A stretch of 43,721 bases of DNA from Pseudomonadota bacterium (lineage in GTDB: Bacteria > Pseudomonadota > Gammaproteobacteria > Burkholderiales > Burkholderiaceae_C): positions 1 through 43,721 of the forward strand of contig JAJZWA010000031.1 of assembly GCA_021846965.1 (NCBI GenBank), given 5' to 3'. Shown here piece by piece: positions 24,643 through 33,794 of this stretch (the stretch's first letter is position 1; every line of letters starts with the position of its first letter). Made by a program: the position numbers and the translations under genes. The notes below the pieces were generated by a model, which worked only from the letters and a program-made list of their open reading frames with translations, did not search any database and was not told the origin of the DNA.

Positions 24643-26397
24643 ATGGCAAAGGGCTGGCTCGACATTCCTCGATCGTCGCGGAGCATGCGGCGATGGCTGG
24701 CGGCGCTGCCCGCCCTGCTGCTCGCCGGCTTCGCCGCGGCCGCACCCGGGCCCTCCGCGGCCGAGCGCCTCGACGCGGCCGCGCGCGCCCATCCGCTGGC
24801 CTTCCTCGACCGCATCGGCTGGGGGGCCGACGCCGAGCAGTTGCGCCAGCTCCAGCAAGAAGGCGCCACCCGCCTGCTCGACGCCCAGCTGCGGCCCGAC
24901 CCGCATCCGGCCCTGCCCGCGCAGCTCCAGCAGACCCTGGACGCGCTGCCGGTGAACGCGCCGCTGCGCCAGCTCATCCCTCCGCTGGTCGAGCAACTGC
25001 GCGAGATCCGCAGGGCGCGCAAGTCCTCCGGGGGCGCCGACGACGCCGGGCAGGCGCAGCGGCAGCTCAAGGCGCTGCACCAGCAGATGAACGCCCTGAC
25101 CCGCCAGGCCATGGCCCAGCAGATGCTGCTGGCGGTCTATGCGCCCAACCAGTTGCAGCAGCGCCTGGACTGGTTCTGGATGAACCACTTCAATGTGTTC
25201 CACGGTTTTCTCGTCGGCCCCATGATGGCCGACTACCAGCGCCGGGTGATCGCGCCGCATGCGCTGGGGCATTTCCGCGACCTGCTGCGGGCCACGATGT
25301 TCTCGCCGCAGATGCTGCTCTACCTGAACAACGCGCAGAACGCCCGCGGGCATATCAACGAGAACTACGCCCGCGAACTCATGGAACTGCACACCCTGGG
25401 CGTGGGCTCGGGCTACACCCAGGCCGACGTCACGCACCTGGCCCACGCGCTCACCGGCCTCGGCGTGGACCTGATCGATCGCCCGGTGCGCGTGCGCCCC
25501 GTCTGGCGCGACCTGGTGTGGCAGCGCGGGCTGGTGGTGTTCAACCCCGCTCGCCATGACAGCTCGCCGCAGCTGGTGCTGGGCCACACCCTGGAGGGCA
25601 ATTCGGTCGACGAAATGGACCAGATCATCGACCTGCTGGACGACAACCCGGCCACCGCCCGGCACCTGTGTTTCGAGCTGGCGCAGTACTTCGTCGCCGA
25701 CCATCCCGATCCCGCCATGGTGGCGGCGATGGTGCGCACCTGGCAGCGCAGCGACGGCGACATTGCCGCCGTGCTGCGCACCATGTTCCTGAGCCCGCAG
25801 TTCGCTGCCAGCCTGGCCGATCCCCAGTTCAAGGATCCCATGCGCTACGTGATCTCCACCGTGCGCGCCGGCCTGGCGGGGCAGCGCATCATCCGCAATC
25901 CCCAGCCCATGCTCGGTGCGCTGGCCGCGCTGGGCGAGCCGCTGTTCGGCCGCAGCACCCCCGACGGCTACCCCGTCGGCGCCGGCGCCTGGGACGGCTC
26001 GGGAGCGATGACCACGCGCTTTCGCATCGCCCAGCAATTCGGCGCCGGGGCGCCCGCACTGTTCGCAGCCGAGCCGCCCTATCTGCGCGGGGACGGGCCG
26101 CTGCCGGGCCAGGCGCCGGCGAGCATGCAGGAGACCATGCAGGGAGGCATGCAGGGAAGCATGCAGGGAGGCATGCAGGGAGGCATGCAGGGGCAGTCTC
26201 CCCAGCTGGAAGCCGTGTCGGACGCCATGCCGGGCAGGCGCCCGCGCCGCCCGGCGCCCGATCTGGCGCGCAGTGCCGTGTATCTCGCCGCCGAGCCCGG
26301 CCTGAGCGAGGCCACGCGCCAGGCGCTGGCCCAGGCCGGACCGCGTCCGCGCTGGAACGCGCTGTGGCTGGCCTCGCCCGAGTTCATGAACCAGTAA
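24643..26397 (+). CDS. DUF1800-family exported protein
   Basis: The 584-aa protein starts at ATG 24643, chosen for a GGAG 9 nt upstream. A Sec-type signal follows at about 15-35 (MRRWLAALPALLLAGFAAAA). The body has DUF1800 landmarks: WFWMNHFNVF, the NENYARELMELHTLGV block near 250-265, and a C-terminal FMN-like LASPEF. A 12-bp tandem repeat at 26125-26196 encodes MQGG units and lies in a linker. DUF1800 genes are typically paired with DUF1501 genes, as here; the function is unknown. Confidence 0.82.
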   Translation: MAKGWLDIPRSSRSMRRWLAALPALLLAGFAAAAPGPSAAERLDAAARAHPLAFLDRIGWGADAEQLRQLQQEGATRLLDAQLRPDPHPALPAQLQQTLDALPVNAPLRQLIPPLVEQLREIRRARKSSGGADDAGQAQRQLKALHQQMNALTRQAMAQQMLLAVYAPNQLQQRLDWFWMNHFNVFHGFLVGPMMADYQRRVIAPHALGHFRDLLRATMFSPQMLLYLNNAQNARGHINENYARELMELHTLGVGSGYTQADVTHLAHALTGLGVDLIDRPVRVRPVWRDLVWQRGLVVFNPARHDSSPQLVLGHTLEGNSVDEMDQIIDLLDDNPATARHLCFELAQYFVADHPDPAMVAAMVRTWQRSDGDIAAVLRTMFLSPQFAASLADPQFKDPMRYVISTVRAGLAGQRIIRNPQPMLGALAALGEPLFGRSTPDGYPVGAGAWDGSGAMTTRFRIAQQFGAGAPALFAAEPPYLRGDGPLPGQAPASMQETMQGGMQGSMQGGMQGGMQGQSPQLEAVSDAMPGRRPRRPAPDLARSAVYLAAEPGLSEATRQALAQAGPRPRWNALWLASPEFMNQ

Positions 26398-26453
26398 GCG
26401 CGCGGCCGGGCGCCAAGGTGGCGCCGGCCCGCCAAGCCCAGGGAGCCAGGATC

Positions 26454-27665
26454 ATGCAACGACGTCAAGTACTGAAGGCGGCCGCGGCCGCCACCCTCGG
26501 CCTGCCGGCCACCACCCTGTGGGCCGCCCCCGTCGCCCGGGGCCCCAAGTTCATCCTGGTGTTCCTGCGCGGGGCCTACGACGCCACCAACATGCTCGTG
26601 CCCTACAGCTGCGACTTCTATTACGAGTCGCGCCCCCACATCGCCGTGCCACGCCCCGGCAGCGGCGCCGATGCGGCCATCGCGCTGGACGCCGACTGGG
26701 CCCTGCATCCCTCGCTGCGCGACAGCATGCTGCCCTTGTGGCAGGCCGGCCAGCTCGCCTTCGTGCCCTTCGTCGGCACCAGCGATCTCAGCCGCAGCCA
26801 CTTCGAGACCCAGGACCACATCGAACTCGGCCAGGGGCCGCAGACCCACAGCTACGACGACGGATTCCTCAACCGCCTGCTGCAACAGCTCGGCGCCGAC
26901 ACCCGGCCCATGGCCTTCAGTGCCCAGCTGCCCCTGTCGCTGCGCGGGCCCCGGCGCGTTCCCAACCTGGCCATCGCCAGCGCGGGGCGGCCGGGCATCG
27001 CGCCGGCCCAGCAGAGCCTGCTGGAGCAGATGTGGGGCGGCACGGCCCAGGAAGCGTCCGTGCGCGAGGGCTTCCAGGTGCAGTCCACGGTGGCGCGCGA
27101 CATGCACAGCGCCGACTGGAGCGCCGAGATGCGCGCCGCCAGCCGCGGCGCGGTGGCGCCGCGCGGTTTCGTGGCCGAGGCGACGCGCATCGGAGCGCTC
27201 ATGCGCGACAGCTTCGACCTGGGCTTCATCGACGTCGGCGGCTGGGACACCCATGTCTACGAGGCCTCCACCAACGGCGCGCATGGTCAGCTCGCCGACA
27301 AGCTGGCGGCACTGGGCGAGGGGCTGGCCGCGCTGGCGCGCAGCCTGGGCCCGTCCTGGCGCGACACCACGGTGGTGGTGATCAGCGAGTTCGGGCGCAC
27401 CTTCCGCGAGAACGGCAACCGCGGCACCGACCACGGGCATGGCAGCGTGTACTGGGTGCTGGGCGGCGGCCTGCGCGGGCGGCGGATCGTGGGCGAGCAG
27501 ATCGTCCTGTCCCCTTCGACCCTGGACCAGAACCGCGACTACCCGGTGCTCACCGACGACCGCGCCTTGCTGGGCGGCCTGTTCGCCCGCCTGTGGGGCC
27601 TCGACGCCGGGCGCCTGCAGGCCGTGTTCCCGGGCAGCCGGCCGGTGGATCTCAGCCTGGTCTGA
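26454..27665 (+). CDS. DUF1501-family exported protein (Tat signal)
   Basis: The 403-aa protein starts MQRRQVLKAAAAATLGLPAT, a twin-arginine-type leader. It has DUF1501 (alkaline-phosphatase-superfamily-like) features: FLRGAYDATNMLVPY, HPSLRDSMLPLW, FETQDHIELG, the FIDVGGWDTHVYE block near 260, and SEFGRTFRENGNRGTDHGHG near 315-335. It lies 56 bp after the DUF1800 gene on the same strand. The two probably form a periplasmic pair. Catalytic activity is unknown. Confidence 0.85.
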   Translation: MQRRQVLKAAAAATLGLPATTLWAAPVARGPKFILVFLRGAYDATNMLVPYSCDFYYESRPHIAVPRPGSGADAAIALDADWALHPSLRDSMLPLWQAGQLAFVPFVGTSDLSRSHFETQDHIELGQGPQTHSYDDGFLNRLLQQLGADTRPMAFSAQLPLSLRGPRRVPNLAIASAGRPGIAPAQQSLLEQMWGGTAQEASVREGFQVQSTVARDMHSADWSAEMRAASRGAVAPRGFVAEATRIGALMRDSFDLGFIDVGGWDTHVYEASTNGAHGQLADKLAALGEGLAALARSLGPSWRDTTVVVISEFGRTFRENGNRGTDHGHGSVYWVLGGGLRGRRIVGEQIVLSPSTLDQNRDYPVLTDDRALLGGLFARLWGLDAGRLQAVFPGSRPVDLSLV

Positions 27666-27787
27666 GCCCTGGCCGAGACCCGCAGCAGGCTCGCGGGCGC
27701 GCCGGAAAACCCCGTACAGTGTGTGGTTGTAGTGCCCTTTCTACCATCCGAATCGGTCGTATCTTCGACTACTTGAGGGAAAATCCC

Positions 27788-28210
27788 ATGAAAAAACTCC
27801 TTGGTTCCGTAGCTTTTGCGATGGGTGTCGGCCTGGCGGCGCACGCTCCCGTATGGGCGGCCGACATGAACATGCACAGCATGAAGATCGAGTTGTCGGC
27901 GCAGAACGGCTCGGGAGAGACGGGTTACGCCACCCTCACGCCGCATGGCAAGGGCACGCTGGTGCAGATCCACCTGCAAGGCGGCCCGGCCGGCGTGGCG
28001 CAACCCGCCCACATCCACCCGGGCACCTGCGACAAGCTCGATCCCAAGCCCAAGTTCGGCCTGCTGCCGGTCAAGGGCGGCAAGTCCAGCACCGTGGTTC
28101 CGGTGTCCATCGACACCCTGCTGGCCAGCCCGATGGCCATCAACGTCCACGAGAGCGCCAAGGACATCAAGAAGTACGTGGCCTGCGGCGACATCAAGAA
28201 GTCCATGTAA
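27788..28210 (+). CDS. small exported CHRD/Cu-Zn SOD-like protein
   Basis: The 140-aa protein has a clear signal peptide ending near VWAA (25). The mature part has several beta-strand-like segments and the block QPAHIHPGTCDKLDPKP, with two histidines and a cysteine that could bind a metal, and a second cysteine near the end. It resembles CHRD-domain proteins but the match is by eye only. It stands alone between the DUF1501 gene and a strong terminator. A 120-bp leader contains GTCG/CGAC and GGGAAAATCCC dyads that may be regulatory. Confidence 0.62.
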   Translation: MKKLLGSVAFAMGVGLAAHAPVWAADMNMHSMKIELSAQNGSGETGYATLTPHGKGTLVQIHLQGGPAGVAQPAHIHPGTCDKLDPKPKFGLLPVKGGKSSTVVPVSIDTLLASPMAINVHESAKDIKKYVACGDIKKSM

Positions 28211-28240
28211 TCCGGGCGCGCGGGCCCAGGCCTGCCGCCA

Positions 28241-28274
28241 GCCACCGGGCACGCACGGCCCGGTGGCTTTTTTT
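28241..28274 (+). terminator. Rho-independent terminator
   Basis: A perfect 10-bp GC-rich stem GCCACCGGGC/GCCCGGTGGC with a 7-nt loop is followed by seven T residues. It terminates the small exported-protein gene 30 nt after its stop. Confidence 0.93.
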
Positions 28275-28305
28275 GCGCCTTCCCCCCGGCTTACCCCGCG
28301 GCTTC

Positions 28306-28329
28306 CCGGTATTTCAACAGCCTGCTAGA
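28306..28329. repeat. TTCAACAGCCTG repeat, copy 1
   Basis: This 24-bp sequence, CCGGTATTTCAACAGCCTGC plus TAGA, recurs at 41367-41391 with one substitution and one inserted base. Here it includes the stop codon of the alcohol dehydrogenase gene. In reverse it reads CAGGCTGTTGAA, a form seen at some transposon ends and gene ends; its nature here is unresolved. Confidence 0.55.
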
Positions 28330-29365
28330 ACGCGTTGACCACCGTCACGCCGACCCCGGGGAAGCTGTCCATGCCCGTGAGCACGTCGATGGACTGCTCC
28401 AGGCTCACCGTGCGCCCGACCAGGCGCGCGGGATCCAGGCCCCCCGGCCCCAGCATCGCGAACAGGCTGTCGTAGCGGTGGGCCTGCATGCCGTGGCTGC
28501 CCAGGATTTCCAGCTCGTTGGCGATGACCCGGCTCATCGGGATGGCCGGCGCCGCGTGCTCGCCCAGCATCAACCCCACCTGCACATGCCGGCCGCGCTT
28601 GCGCAGGCAGGCGATGGAGTTGAAGCAGGTGTCGGGATGGCCCAGCGCGTCCAGCGACACATGGGCGCCTCCGCCCGTGATCTCGCGCACGGCCTCCACC
28701 ACGTCGGCCACGCGGGTCGCGTTGACCGTGGCGCCGGCGCCCAGCTCGCGCGCCAGCGCCAGTTTGTCGTCCGCGATGTCCACCGCCACCACTCTGGCGC
28801 CGGCGGCGCGGGCGATCATCACCGCCGACAGGCCCACGCCGCCGCAACCGTGCACGGCCACCCATTGCCCCGCCGAGGTGCGGGCCTGGTCCACCACGGC
28901 GCGATAGGAGGTCACGAAACGGCAGCCCAGGCTGGCCGCGGTGGTGAACTCCATCGCATCGGGCAGGCGCACCAGGTTCAGGTCCGCCTGGTGCACGGCC
29001 ACGTACTCGGCGAAGGAGCCCCAGTGCGTGAAGCCCGGCTGGAACTGGTGGTCGCAGACCTGCTGGTTGCCCGAATGACACTCGGGGCAGCTGCCGCAGC
29101 CCGCGACGAAGGGCATGGTGACCCGGTCCCCCACCTTCCAGCGCCGCACCTCCCGTCCCACGGCCGCCACCACGCCCGCGAACTCGTGCCCCGGCACATG
29201 GGGCAGGCGGATGTCGGGGTCATGCCCCACCCAGCCGTGCCAGTCGCTGCGGCACACGCCGGTGGCCATGACGCGGATGACCGCGCCATGGGCCTCGGGG
29301 GCGGGGTCGGGTACCGTGCGCACATGCGGGCGGGCGCCGAAGGATTCGTACATCACGGCCTTCAT
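28325..29365 (-). CDS. zinc-dependent alcohol dehydrogenase (MDR family)
   Basis: The 346-aa protein is a medium-chain NAD(P)-dependent dehydrogenase. Catalytic-zinc residues C38 and the GHE motif at about 59-61 are present, as are the four structural-zinc cysteines in [15 protein letters not shown] (about 90-104). The Rossmann motif is [10 protein letters not shown] (about 168-177). AGGAG lies 6 nt before the ATG on the minus strand. It is divergent from the TauE-like gene by 59 bp. The exact alcohol substrate cannot be told from sequence. Confidence 0.9.
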   Translation of the reverse strand: MKAVMYESFGARPHVRTVPDPAPEAHGAVIRVMATGVCRSDWHGWVGHDPDIRLPHVPGHEFAGVVAAVGREVRRWKVGDRVTMPFVAGCGSCPECHSGNQQVCDHQFQPGFTHWGSFAEYVAVHQADLNLVRLPDAMEFTTAASLGCRFVTSYRAVVDQARTSAGQWVAVHGCGGVGLSAVMIARAAGARVVAVDIADDKLALARELGAGATVNATRVADVVEAVREITGGGAHVSLDALGHPDTCFNSIACLRKRGRHVQVGLMLGEHAAPAIPMSRVIANELEILGSHGMQAHRYDSLFAMLGPGGLDPARLVGRTVSLEQSIDVLTGMDSFPGVGVTVVNAF

Positions 29366-29424
29366 GGAATCTCCTGGAGTTTTTTCGGAACATAGCCTGC
29401 CTGGGCTTCCCGCAGAATGGAGCC

Positions 29425-30159
29425 ATGCACCACCCCCTGTCGTACATGCTCGGCATCGTGTTCGCCGCCACCCTCATCCGCTCCACCTTCGGGTTCGGAG
29501 AGGCCCTGTTCGCGGTGCCGCTGCTGGCCCTGGCACTGCCGCTGCGCCTGGTCACGCCGCTGGTGGTGCTGCTGTCCATCACCATCGCCGCCAGCGTGGT
29601 GGTGCAGGACTGGCGCCACGTGCACCTGCGCGGCAGCCTGGGCCTGCTGCTGCCCTCGCTGGTGGGCATACCCTGCGGCCTGCTGCTGCTGGCCAGCCCC
29701 TACCAGATCCCGGTCAAACTGGGCCTCGCCCTGCTGATCATCGCCTTCGCCGCCTACGGGCTGCTGGGGCGCAAGCCTCCCCACCTGCAGACCGACCGTC
29801 TGCCCTGGCTGCTGGGCTGCGGCTTCTGCGCCGGCGTGCTGGGCGCCGCCTACGGCATGAACGGCCCGCCACTGGTGGTCTACGGCACCATGCGGCGCTG
29901 GACCTCGCAGCAGTTCCGCGCGACCCTGCAGGGCTATTTCCTGCCGGCCAGCTTGCTCGCCCTGGCCGGCTACCGGCTGAGCGGCCTGTGGGTGCCCGAG
30001 GTGACCCGCTACTACCTGCTGTGCCTGCCGGCGGCGATCCCCGCCATCGTGCTCGGCCGCTGGATCAACGGCCGCCTGCACCCCCAGGGCTTCGTGCGCT
30101 ACGTGTACGCCGGGCTCATCGCCATCGGCCTGGTGCTGCTGGCGCAGACCCTGCCGTAG
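29425..30159 (+). CDS. TauE/SafE-family membrane transporter
   Basis: The 244-aa integral membrane protein has about eight hydrophobic segments and the family start [15 protein letters not shown] (about 22-36). A second internal repeat has [18 protein letters not shown] (about 140-157), a TauE/SafE signature. Members export sulfite, sulfonates or other organic anions. TGGAG precedes the ATG. No sulfur gene is adjacent, so the substrate is open. Confidence 0.85.
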   Translation: MHHPLSYMLGIVFAATLIRSTFGFGEALFAVPLLALALPLRLVTPLVVLLSITIAASVVVQDWRHVHLRGSLGLLLPSLVGIPCGLLLLASPYQIPVKLGLALLIIAFAAYGLLGRKPPHLQTDRLPWLLGCGFCAGVLGAAYGMNGPPLVVYGTMRRWTSQQFRATLQGYFLPASLLALAGYRLSGLWVPEVTRYYLLCLPAAIPAIVLGRWINGRLHPQGFVRYVYAGLIAIGLVLLAQTLP

Positions 30160-30185
30160 CGCCCCGTAGCGTCCCGTAGCGCCCC
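30156..30185. repeat. 10-bp tandem repeat between convergent genes
   Basis: Three units of GTAGCG(C/T)CCC lie at 30156-30165, 30166-30175 and 30176-30185. The first unit contains the TauE-like stop codon. They may form a weak terminator structure with the following GC-rich sequence or be a simple variable-number repeat. Confidence 0.6.
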
Positions 30186-30203
30186 GCGGCGCAGGGCGCC
30201 GGT

Positions 30204-31082
30204 TCAGCGAGCCACGGCGAGCAGGGCCACGCCGGCCAGCATCGAGGCTCCCCCGAGCAGGCGCGCGGGGCCCACCGCCTCGCGCAGGATCAGTGCGCCG
30301 AGCACCATGCCGATGAGCAGGGAGATCTCGCGCGCCGGCGCCACGTAGGCCAGCGGCGCCCGGCCCATCGCGTACAGCACCATCAGGTAGGCCAGCGGCG
30401 AGAGCAGGCCCACGGTCAGGATGGCGCGCGCGTTGCGTCGCCACTGCCCCGCCAGCGCCGGCCGGTCGCGCAGCGCAATCGGCGCCAGCAGAGCCGCGCG
30501 CAGCGCCAGGCCCAGCACGTAGTAGGTGACCGGCTCGATGCGCAGGCTGTGCATGGTCCAGCCGTCGATCATGGTGTAGGTGGCGATCATCGCGCCGGTG
30601 AGCAGGCCCCACAGCAGGCCGGGACCCGTGCGCCCACGCCCGGCCGCGCGGCGCAGGCGCAGCCCCGAGATCAGCACGATGCCCAGCAGGATGGCGCCGA
30701 TGCCCGCCCAGGCCGCCGGCGCGGGGCGTTCGCCCAGGAGCAGCACCGCCGCGAGCACCGTCACCATGGGGCCGCTGCCGCGCGCCACCGGGTAGACCAC
30801 CGAGAAGTCCCCCAGCCGGTAGCCGCGCTGCAAGGCCAGCGCGTACAACTGGTGCGCCAGGCTGCTGCAGGCGATGGCGGCCCAGGCCGTCGGCCCCGGG
30901 GCGGCTCCGGCGCCGCGCCAGGCCAGCAGCGCGAAGGGAGCGAACACCAGCACGCTGACCAGGTCGTAGAGCCAGACGAAGGGCAGGCCGGCCGAGGCCT
31001 TCTTGGCGAACAGATTCCACGTCGCGTGCAGCGAGGCACCTCCGAGGACCAGGGCCAGGGCGATGGGGTCCAATCCTTGCAT
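30204..31082 (-). CDS. EamA/DMT-family transporter
   Basis: The 292-aa protein has ten hydrophobic segments arranged as two EamA halves. The first half begins GGASLHATWNLFAKKA and ends before an Arg-rich loop near 145-150; the second carries SPLAYLMVLYAMGRAPLAYVAPARE. Drug/metabolite transporters of this kind export amino acids or other small metabolites, and the substrate is unknown. ATG 31082 is the natural start. It is divergent from the DUF2889 gene by about 150 bp. Confidence 0.87.
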   Translation of the reverse strand: MQGLDPIALALVLGGASLHATWNLFAKKASAGLPFVWLYDLVSVLVFAPFALLAWRGAGAAPGPTAWAAIACSSLAHQLYALALQRGYRLGDFSVVYPVARGSGPMVTVLAAVLLLGERPAPAAWAGIGAILLGIVLISGLRLRRAAGRGRTGPGLLWGLLTGAMIATYTMIDGWTMHSLRIEPVTYYVLGLALRAALLAPIALRDRPALAGQWRRNARAILTVGLLSPLAYLMVLYAMGRAPLAYVAPAREISLLIGMVLGALILREAVGPARLLGGASMLAGVALLAVAR

Positions 31083-31236
31083 CGGACCATGGTAGGCCCG
31101 GGCGCGCCGGCAGCCGCGCCCGCCGGTCGAAGGGCCCGCCCGGGAAAGCGGATATGCTGCGCAACAGGTAAGGGCAGGCCGCCCGCAACCCGGGCCCGCC
31201 GGGGCGGTGCCTTGCCCGCAGGCCCGGATTCCCGCC

Positions 31237-31860
31237 GTGAACACCCCCACTGATCCCTCCTCCAAGCCAGCATCGCGCGCCTCCGGCCCGTCGGCCGCCC
31301 CCTCCGCCGAGGATCTTTTCTCCGCCGCGGTCACGCGCGAGGAACTGCACCTGCGGCGCATCGAGATGCGCGGTTTCCGGCGCAGCGACGGCCTGTACGA
31401 GATCGAGGCCCGGCTGCGCGACACCAAGCCCTTCGAGCAGGAACTCGCGCGCGCCGGGCGCGTGGTGCCGGGCGGCGAGCCCATCCACGACCTGGGCATG
31501 CGCCTGGTGTTCGATTCCGACTACACCGTGCAGGCGGTCCAGGCCTTCGCGGACGCGGCGCCCTACACCGAGTGCCCGCAGGCCGGCGCCGCGCTGCAGG
31601 CCCTGGTGGGCCTGCGCATGGTCGCCGGCTGGAACAAGGCCGTGCGCGAGCGCCTGGCCAACGCGGCCAATTGCACCCACCTGAAGGAACTGCTGGGGCC
31701 CATCGCCACCACCGCCTTCCAGTCCCTGGTCTCGGAGTTTCCCGAGCGCAACGAGGAACTGGACGCGACCGGCCGGCCGCGCCCCATCGACAGCTGCTAC
31801 GCCTACCGCGCCGAGGGCGAGGTGGTGATGCGCAACTGGCCGCGGTTCCACCGGAGCTGA
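31237..31860 (+). CDS. DUF2889-family protein
   Basis: The 207-aa protein matches DUF2889 in its core: LHLRRIEMRGFRRSDGLYEIEARLRDTKP, then the central GW-x-K and a TACTH-like segment CTHLKELLGP near 150, and a C-terminal SCYAYRAEGEVV. The family's role is unknown. GTG 31237 is preferred because the family begins close to the conserved core; a GTG at 31207 would add ten residues. It is followed 1 nt later by the LysE gene, so the two are probably co-transcribed. Confidence 0.78.
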   Translation: MNTPTDPSSKPASRASGPSAAPSAEDLFSAAVTREELHLRRIEMRGFRRSDGLYEIEARLRDTKPFEQELARAGRVVPGGEPIHDLGMRLVFDSDYTVQAVQAFADAAPYTECPQAGAALQALVGLRMVAGWNKAVRERLANAANCTHLKELLGPIATTAFQSLVSEFPERNEELDATGRPRPIDSCYAYRAEGEVVMRNWPRFHRS

Positions 31861-31861
31861 C

Positions 31862-32503
31862 ATGCATACGCCGAGCACCTGGAGCCTGCTGGTCGCGCTG
31901 GTCGCGGTGTACCTGCCGGCGCTGGCCATTCCCGGGCCCAACTTCCTGGCCGTGACCCAGGCCTCGCTGGACATCTCGCGGCGCCACGGCCTGGCCACCG
32001 CGCTGGGCGTGGCCAGCGGCAGCACCCTGCTGGCCACCCTGGCCGCCGCCGGCGCGGGGCTCCTGCTCCGCCACGCCGGGCCCGCGCAACGCGTGGCGGC
32101 CCTGCTGGGCGGCGCCTACCTGCTGTACCTGGCGCGTTCCATCTGGCGCCAGTCGCGCGGCGCACAGCCGGCCACGACGCTGCGCCTGGCGCGCGGCTCG
32201 GTTCCGGCCAGCTACGGCAGGGGGCTGCTGACCAACCTGACCAATCCCAAGGCGCTGGTGTTCTTCTCCACCATCTTCGCCGGGCTGTTGGGCGCGGGCG
32301 CGCCCTGGTCGGCGCGCGCGGCGGCGGTCGCCACCATTTTCAGCTGCTCGGTGGGCTGGCATCTGAGCCTGGCCACCCTGTTCACCCGAGCTTCGGTGCG
32401 CGCCGCCTACGCCCGCATGCGCCGCGGCCTGCTGCGCGCAACCTCGCTGCTCATCGGGGGTTTCGGGCTGCGCCTGGTCTGGCAGGCGGCGGCGGGGCGC
32501 TGA
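31862..32503 (+). CDS. LysE-family amino-acid exporter
   Basis: The 213-aa protein has about six membrane segments. The family N-terminus is clear: PGPNFLAVTQASLDISRRHG (about 23-42), and GLLTNLTNPKALVFF (near 118) matches the second LysE signature. It probably exports an amino acid or homoserine-type compound. It starts 1 nt after DUF2889 and ends 4 nt before the flippase gene. Confidence 0.9.
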   Translation: MHTPSTWSLLVALVAVYLPALAIPGPNFLAVTQASLDISRRHGLATALGVASGSTLLATLAAAGAGLLLRHAGPAQRVAALLGGAYLLYLARSIWRQSRGAQPATTLRLARGSVPASYGRGLLTNLTNPKALVFFSTIFAGLLGAGAPWSARAAAVATIFSCSVGWHLSLATLFTRASVRAAYARMRRGLLRATSLLIGGFGLRLVWQAAAGR

Positions 32504-32507
32504 GGGC

Positions 32508-33794
32508 GTGCACCAGGCGCGCGAGGCGTCGGGCCCGGGTCAGCGGCCCGGGCGCCTGCTGGCGCCGCTGGGCATCGCTCTGGCCGGGCTGCTCGGGCGC
32601 TCGGCCGTGGACAAGCTGCTGGCGCTGCGCGCCGGCGCCGCGGGCGTGGTGGCCTGGGGGCAGATGAGCTCCCTGCTGGACCTGGTGGTCGGCGTGGTCG
32701 CCGCCGGCATCGGCAGCGGCCTGGCGGTGCTGGCGGCCGGCAGCGACGGGCCGCGTCGCGCGGCCCTGCTGCGTTCGGCCCTGCGCCTGGGCGGCACGCT
32801 CAGCGCCGCGGTGGCGGCCCTGCTGTGCGGGGTGGCCGCAGGGCCGCTGCCCTGGGCCGCCGCCATCGGCCTGCCGCGGGACGACCTGGTGCTCGGCGGC
32901 GTGGCGGGCGTGGCCCTCAGCCTGGGCTCCCTGGCCGGCAGCTACTGGCTGGGCGTACAACGCCTGCGCCTGCAACTCCTGCTGGCCTTGCTGGGCGCCG
33001 GGGTCGGCGTGCTGGCCGCCGCGCTTGCGCCGGGCGGGCCCCCGGCGCAGGCGCAGCAGGCCCTGCAGGGCCTGCCGGTGGTGCGCTGGCTTGCCGGCGC
33101 GCAGGCGCTGCTGTCCCTGGCCGTGGCCGCGTGGACCCTGCGCGCGGTGCCGCGCGCACCGCCTGCCGTGGCCGTGGCGCGAGGCGAACTGCTGCGCTAC
33201 CTTCCGGCCGGCCTGGCCCTGGGACTGCTCGGCCCGGCCTCCATGCTGGCGGCGCGGGCGCTCACCGCGCAGGGACTGTCCTGGCAGGCGGCCGCCAGCC
33301 TGCAGGCGCTGTGGCGGGTTTCCGACTGGGTCACCTCCATCGCCGCCAGCGTGTTGTCGGTGTTGTACCTGCCGCGCTTCGGCCGCGCCTGGGGCACGCC
33401 ACGCTGGCCGCAGGAATTGCGCGCCGCGGCGCGTGCCGTGCTGCCGGCCAGCGCGCTGGCCTTCGTGGTCCTGCTGCTGTTGCGCCGGCCGGTGTTCGAG
33501 GCCCTGTACGGCGGCGGCTTCGTGCCCGGCGCCGGGGCCACCGCGCTGTTCTTCGCGGGCAGCCTGCTGCGCGTGCTGGCCTGGGTCCCCCTGTTCGCGC
33601 TGTACGCGCAGGGCAGGGCGCGGGCCATCGCCGTGGGCGAGCTGGCATCGCTGCCCCTGTTCGCGGCCCTGCTGGCCGCGGGCGCCGCGCGCGCCGGCCT
33701 GGCGTGGATCGGCGCCGCCTGGATGCTCAGCTACGCGGCCTACGCCGGGCTCAATCTGCTGCTGTTGCGGGCCGCGACTCCGCCTCGGCCTTGA
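32508..33794 (+). CDS. Wzx/MATE-like flippase membrane protein
   Basis: The 428-aa protein is almost wholly hydrophobic, with about 12-14 predicted membrane helices. It shows the polysaccharide-flippase fold pattern, including GQMSSLLDLVVGVVAAGIG near residue 50 and IGAAWMLSYAAY near the end. It starts at a GTG. No glycosyltransferase genes flank it, so the substrate is unknown and a MATE-type exporter is possible. Its 3' end overlaps the tail of the diguanylate cyclase gene on the other strand by 44 nt. Confidence 0.7.
   Translation: MHQAREASGPGQRPGRLLAPLGIALAGLLGRSAVDKLLALRAGAAGVVAWGQMSSLLDLVVGVVAAGIGSGLAVLAAGSDGPRRAALLRSALRLGGTLSAAVAALLCGVAAGPLPWAAAIGLPRDDLVLGGVAGVALSLGSLAGSYWLGVQRLRLQLLLALLGAGVGVLAAALAPGGPPAQAQQALQGLPVVRWLAGAQALLSLAVAAWTLRAVPRAPPAVAVARGELLRYLPAGLALGLLGPASMLAARALTAQGLSWQAAASLQALWRVSDWVTSIAASVLSVLYLPRFGRAWGTPRWPQELRAAARAVLPASALAFVVLLLLRRPVFEALYGGGFVPGAGATALFFAGSLLRVLAWVPLFALYAQGRARAIAVGELASLPLFAALLAAGAARAGLAWIGAAWMLSYAAYAGLNLLLLRAATPPRP

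Noticed and set aside
26125-26196. Short regular repeats as a CRISPR array
   Set aside because: Units are contiguous 12-mers without spacers and are in frame within the DUF1800 gene.
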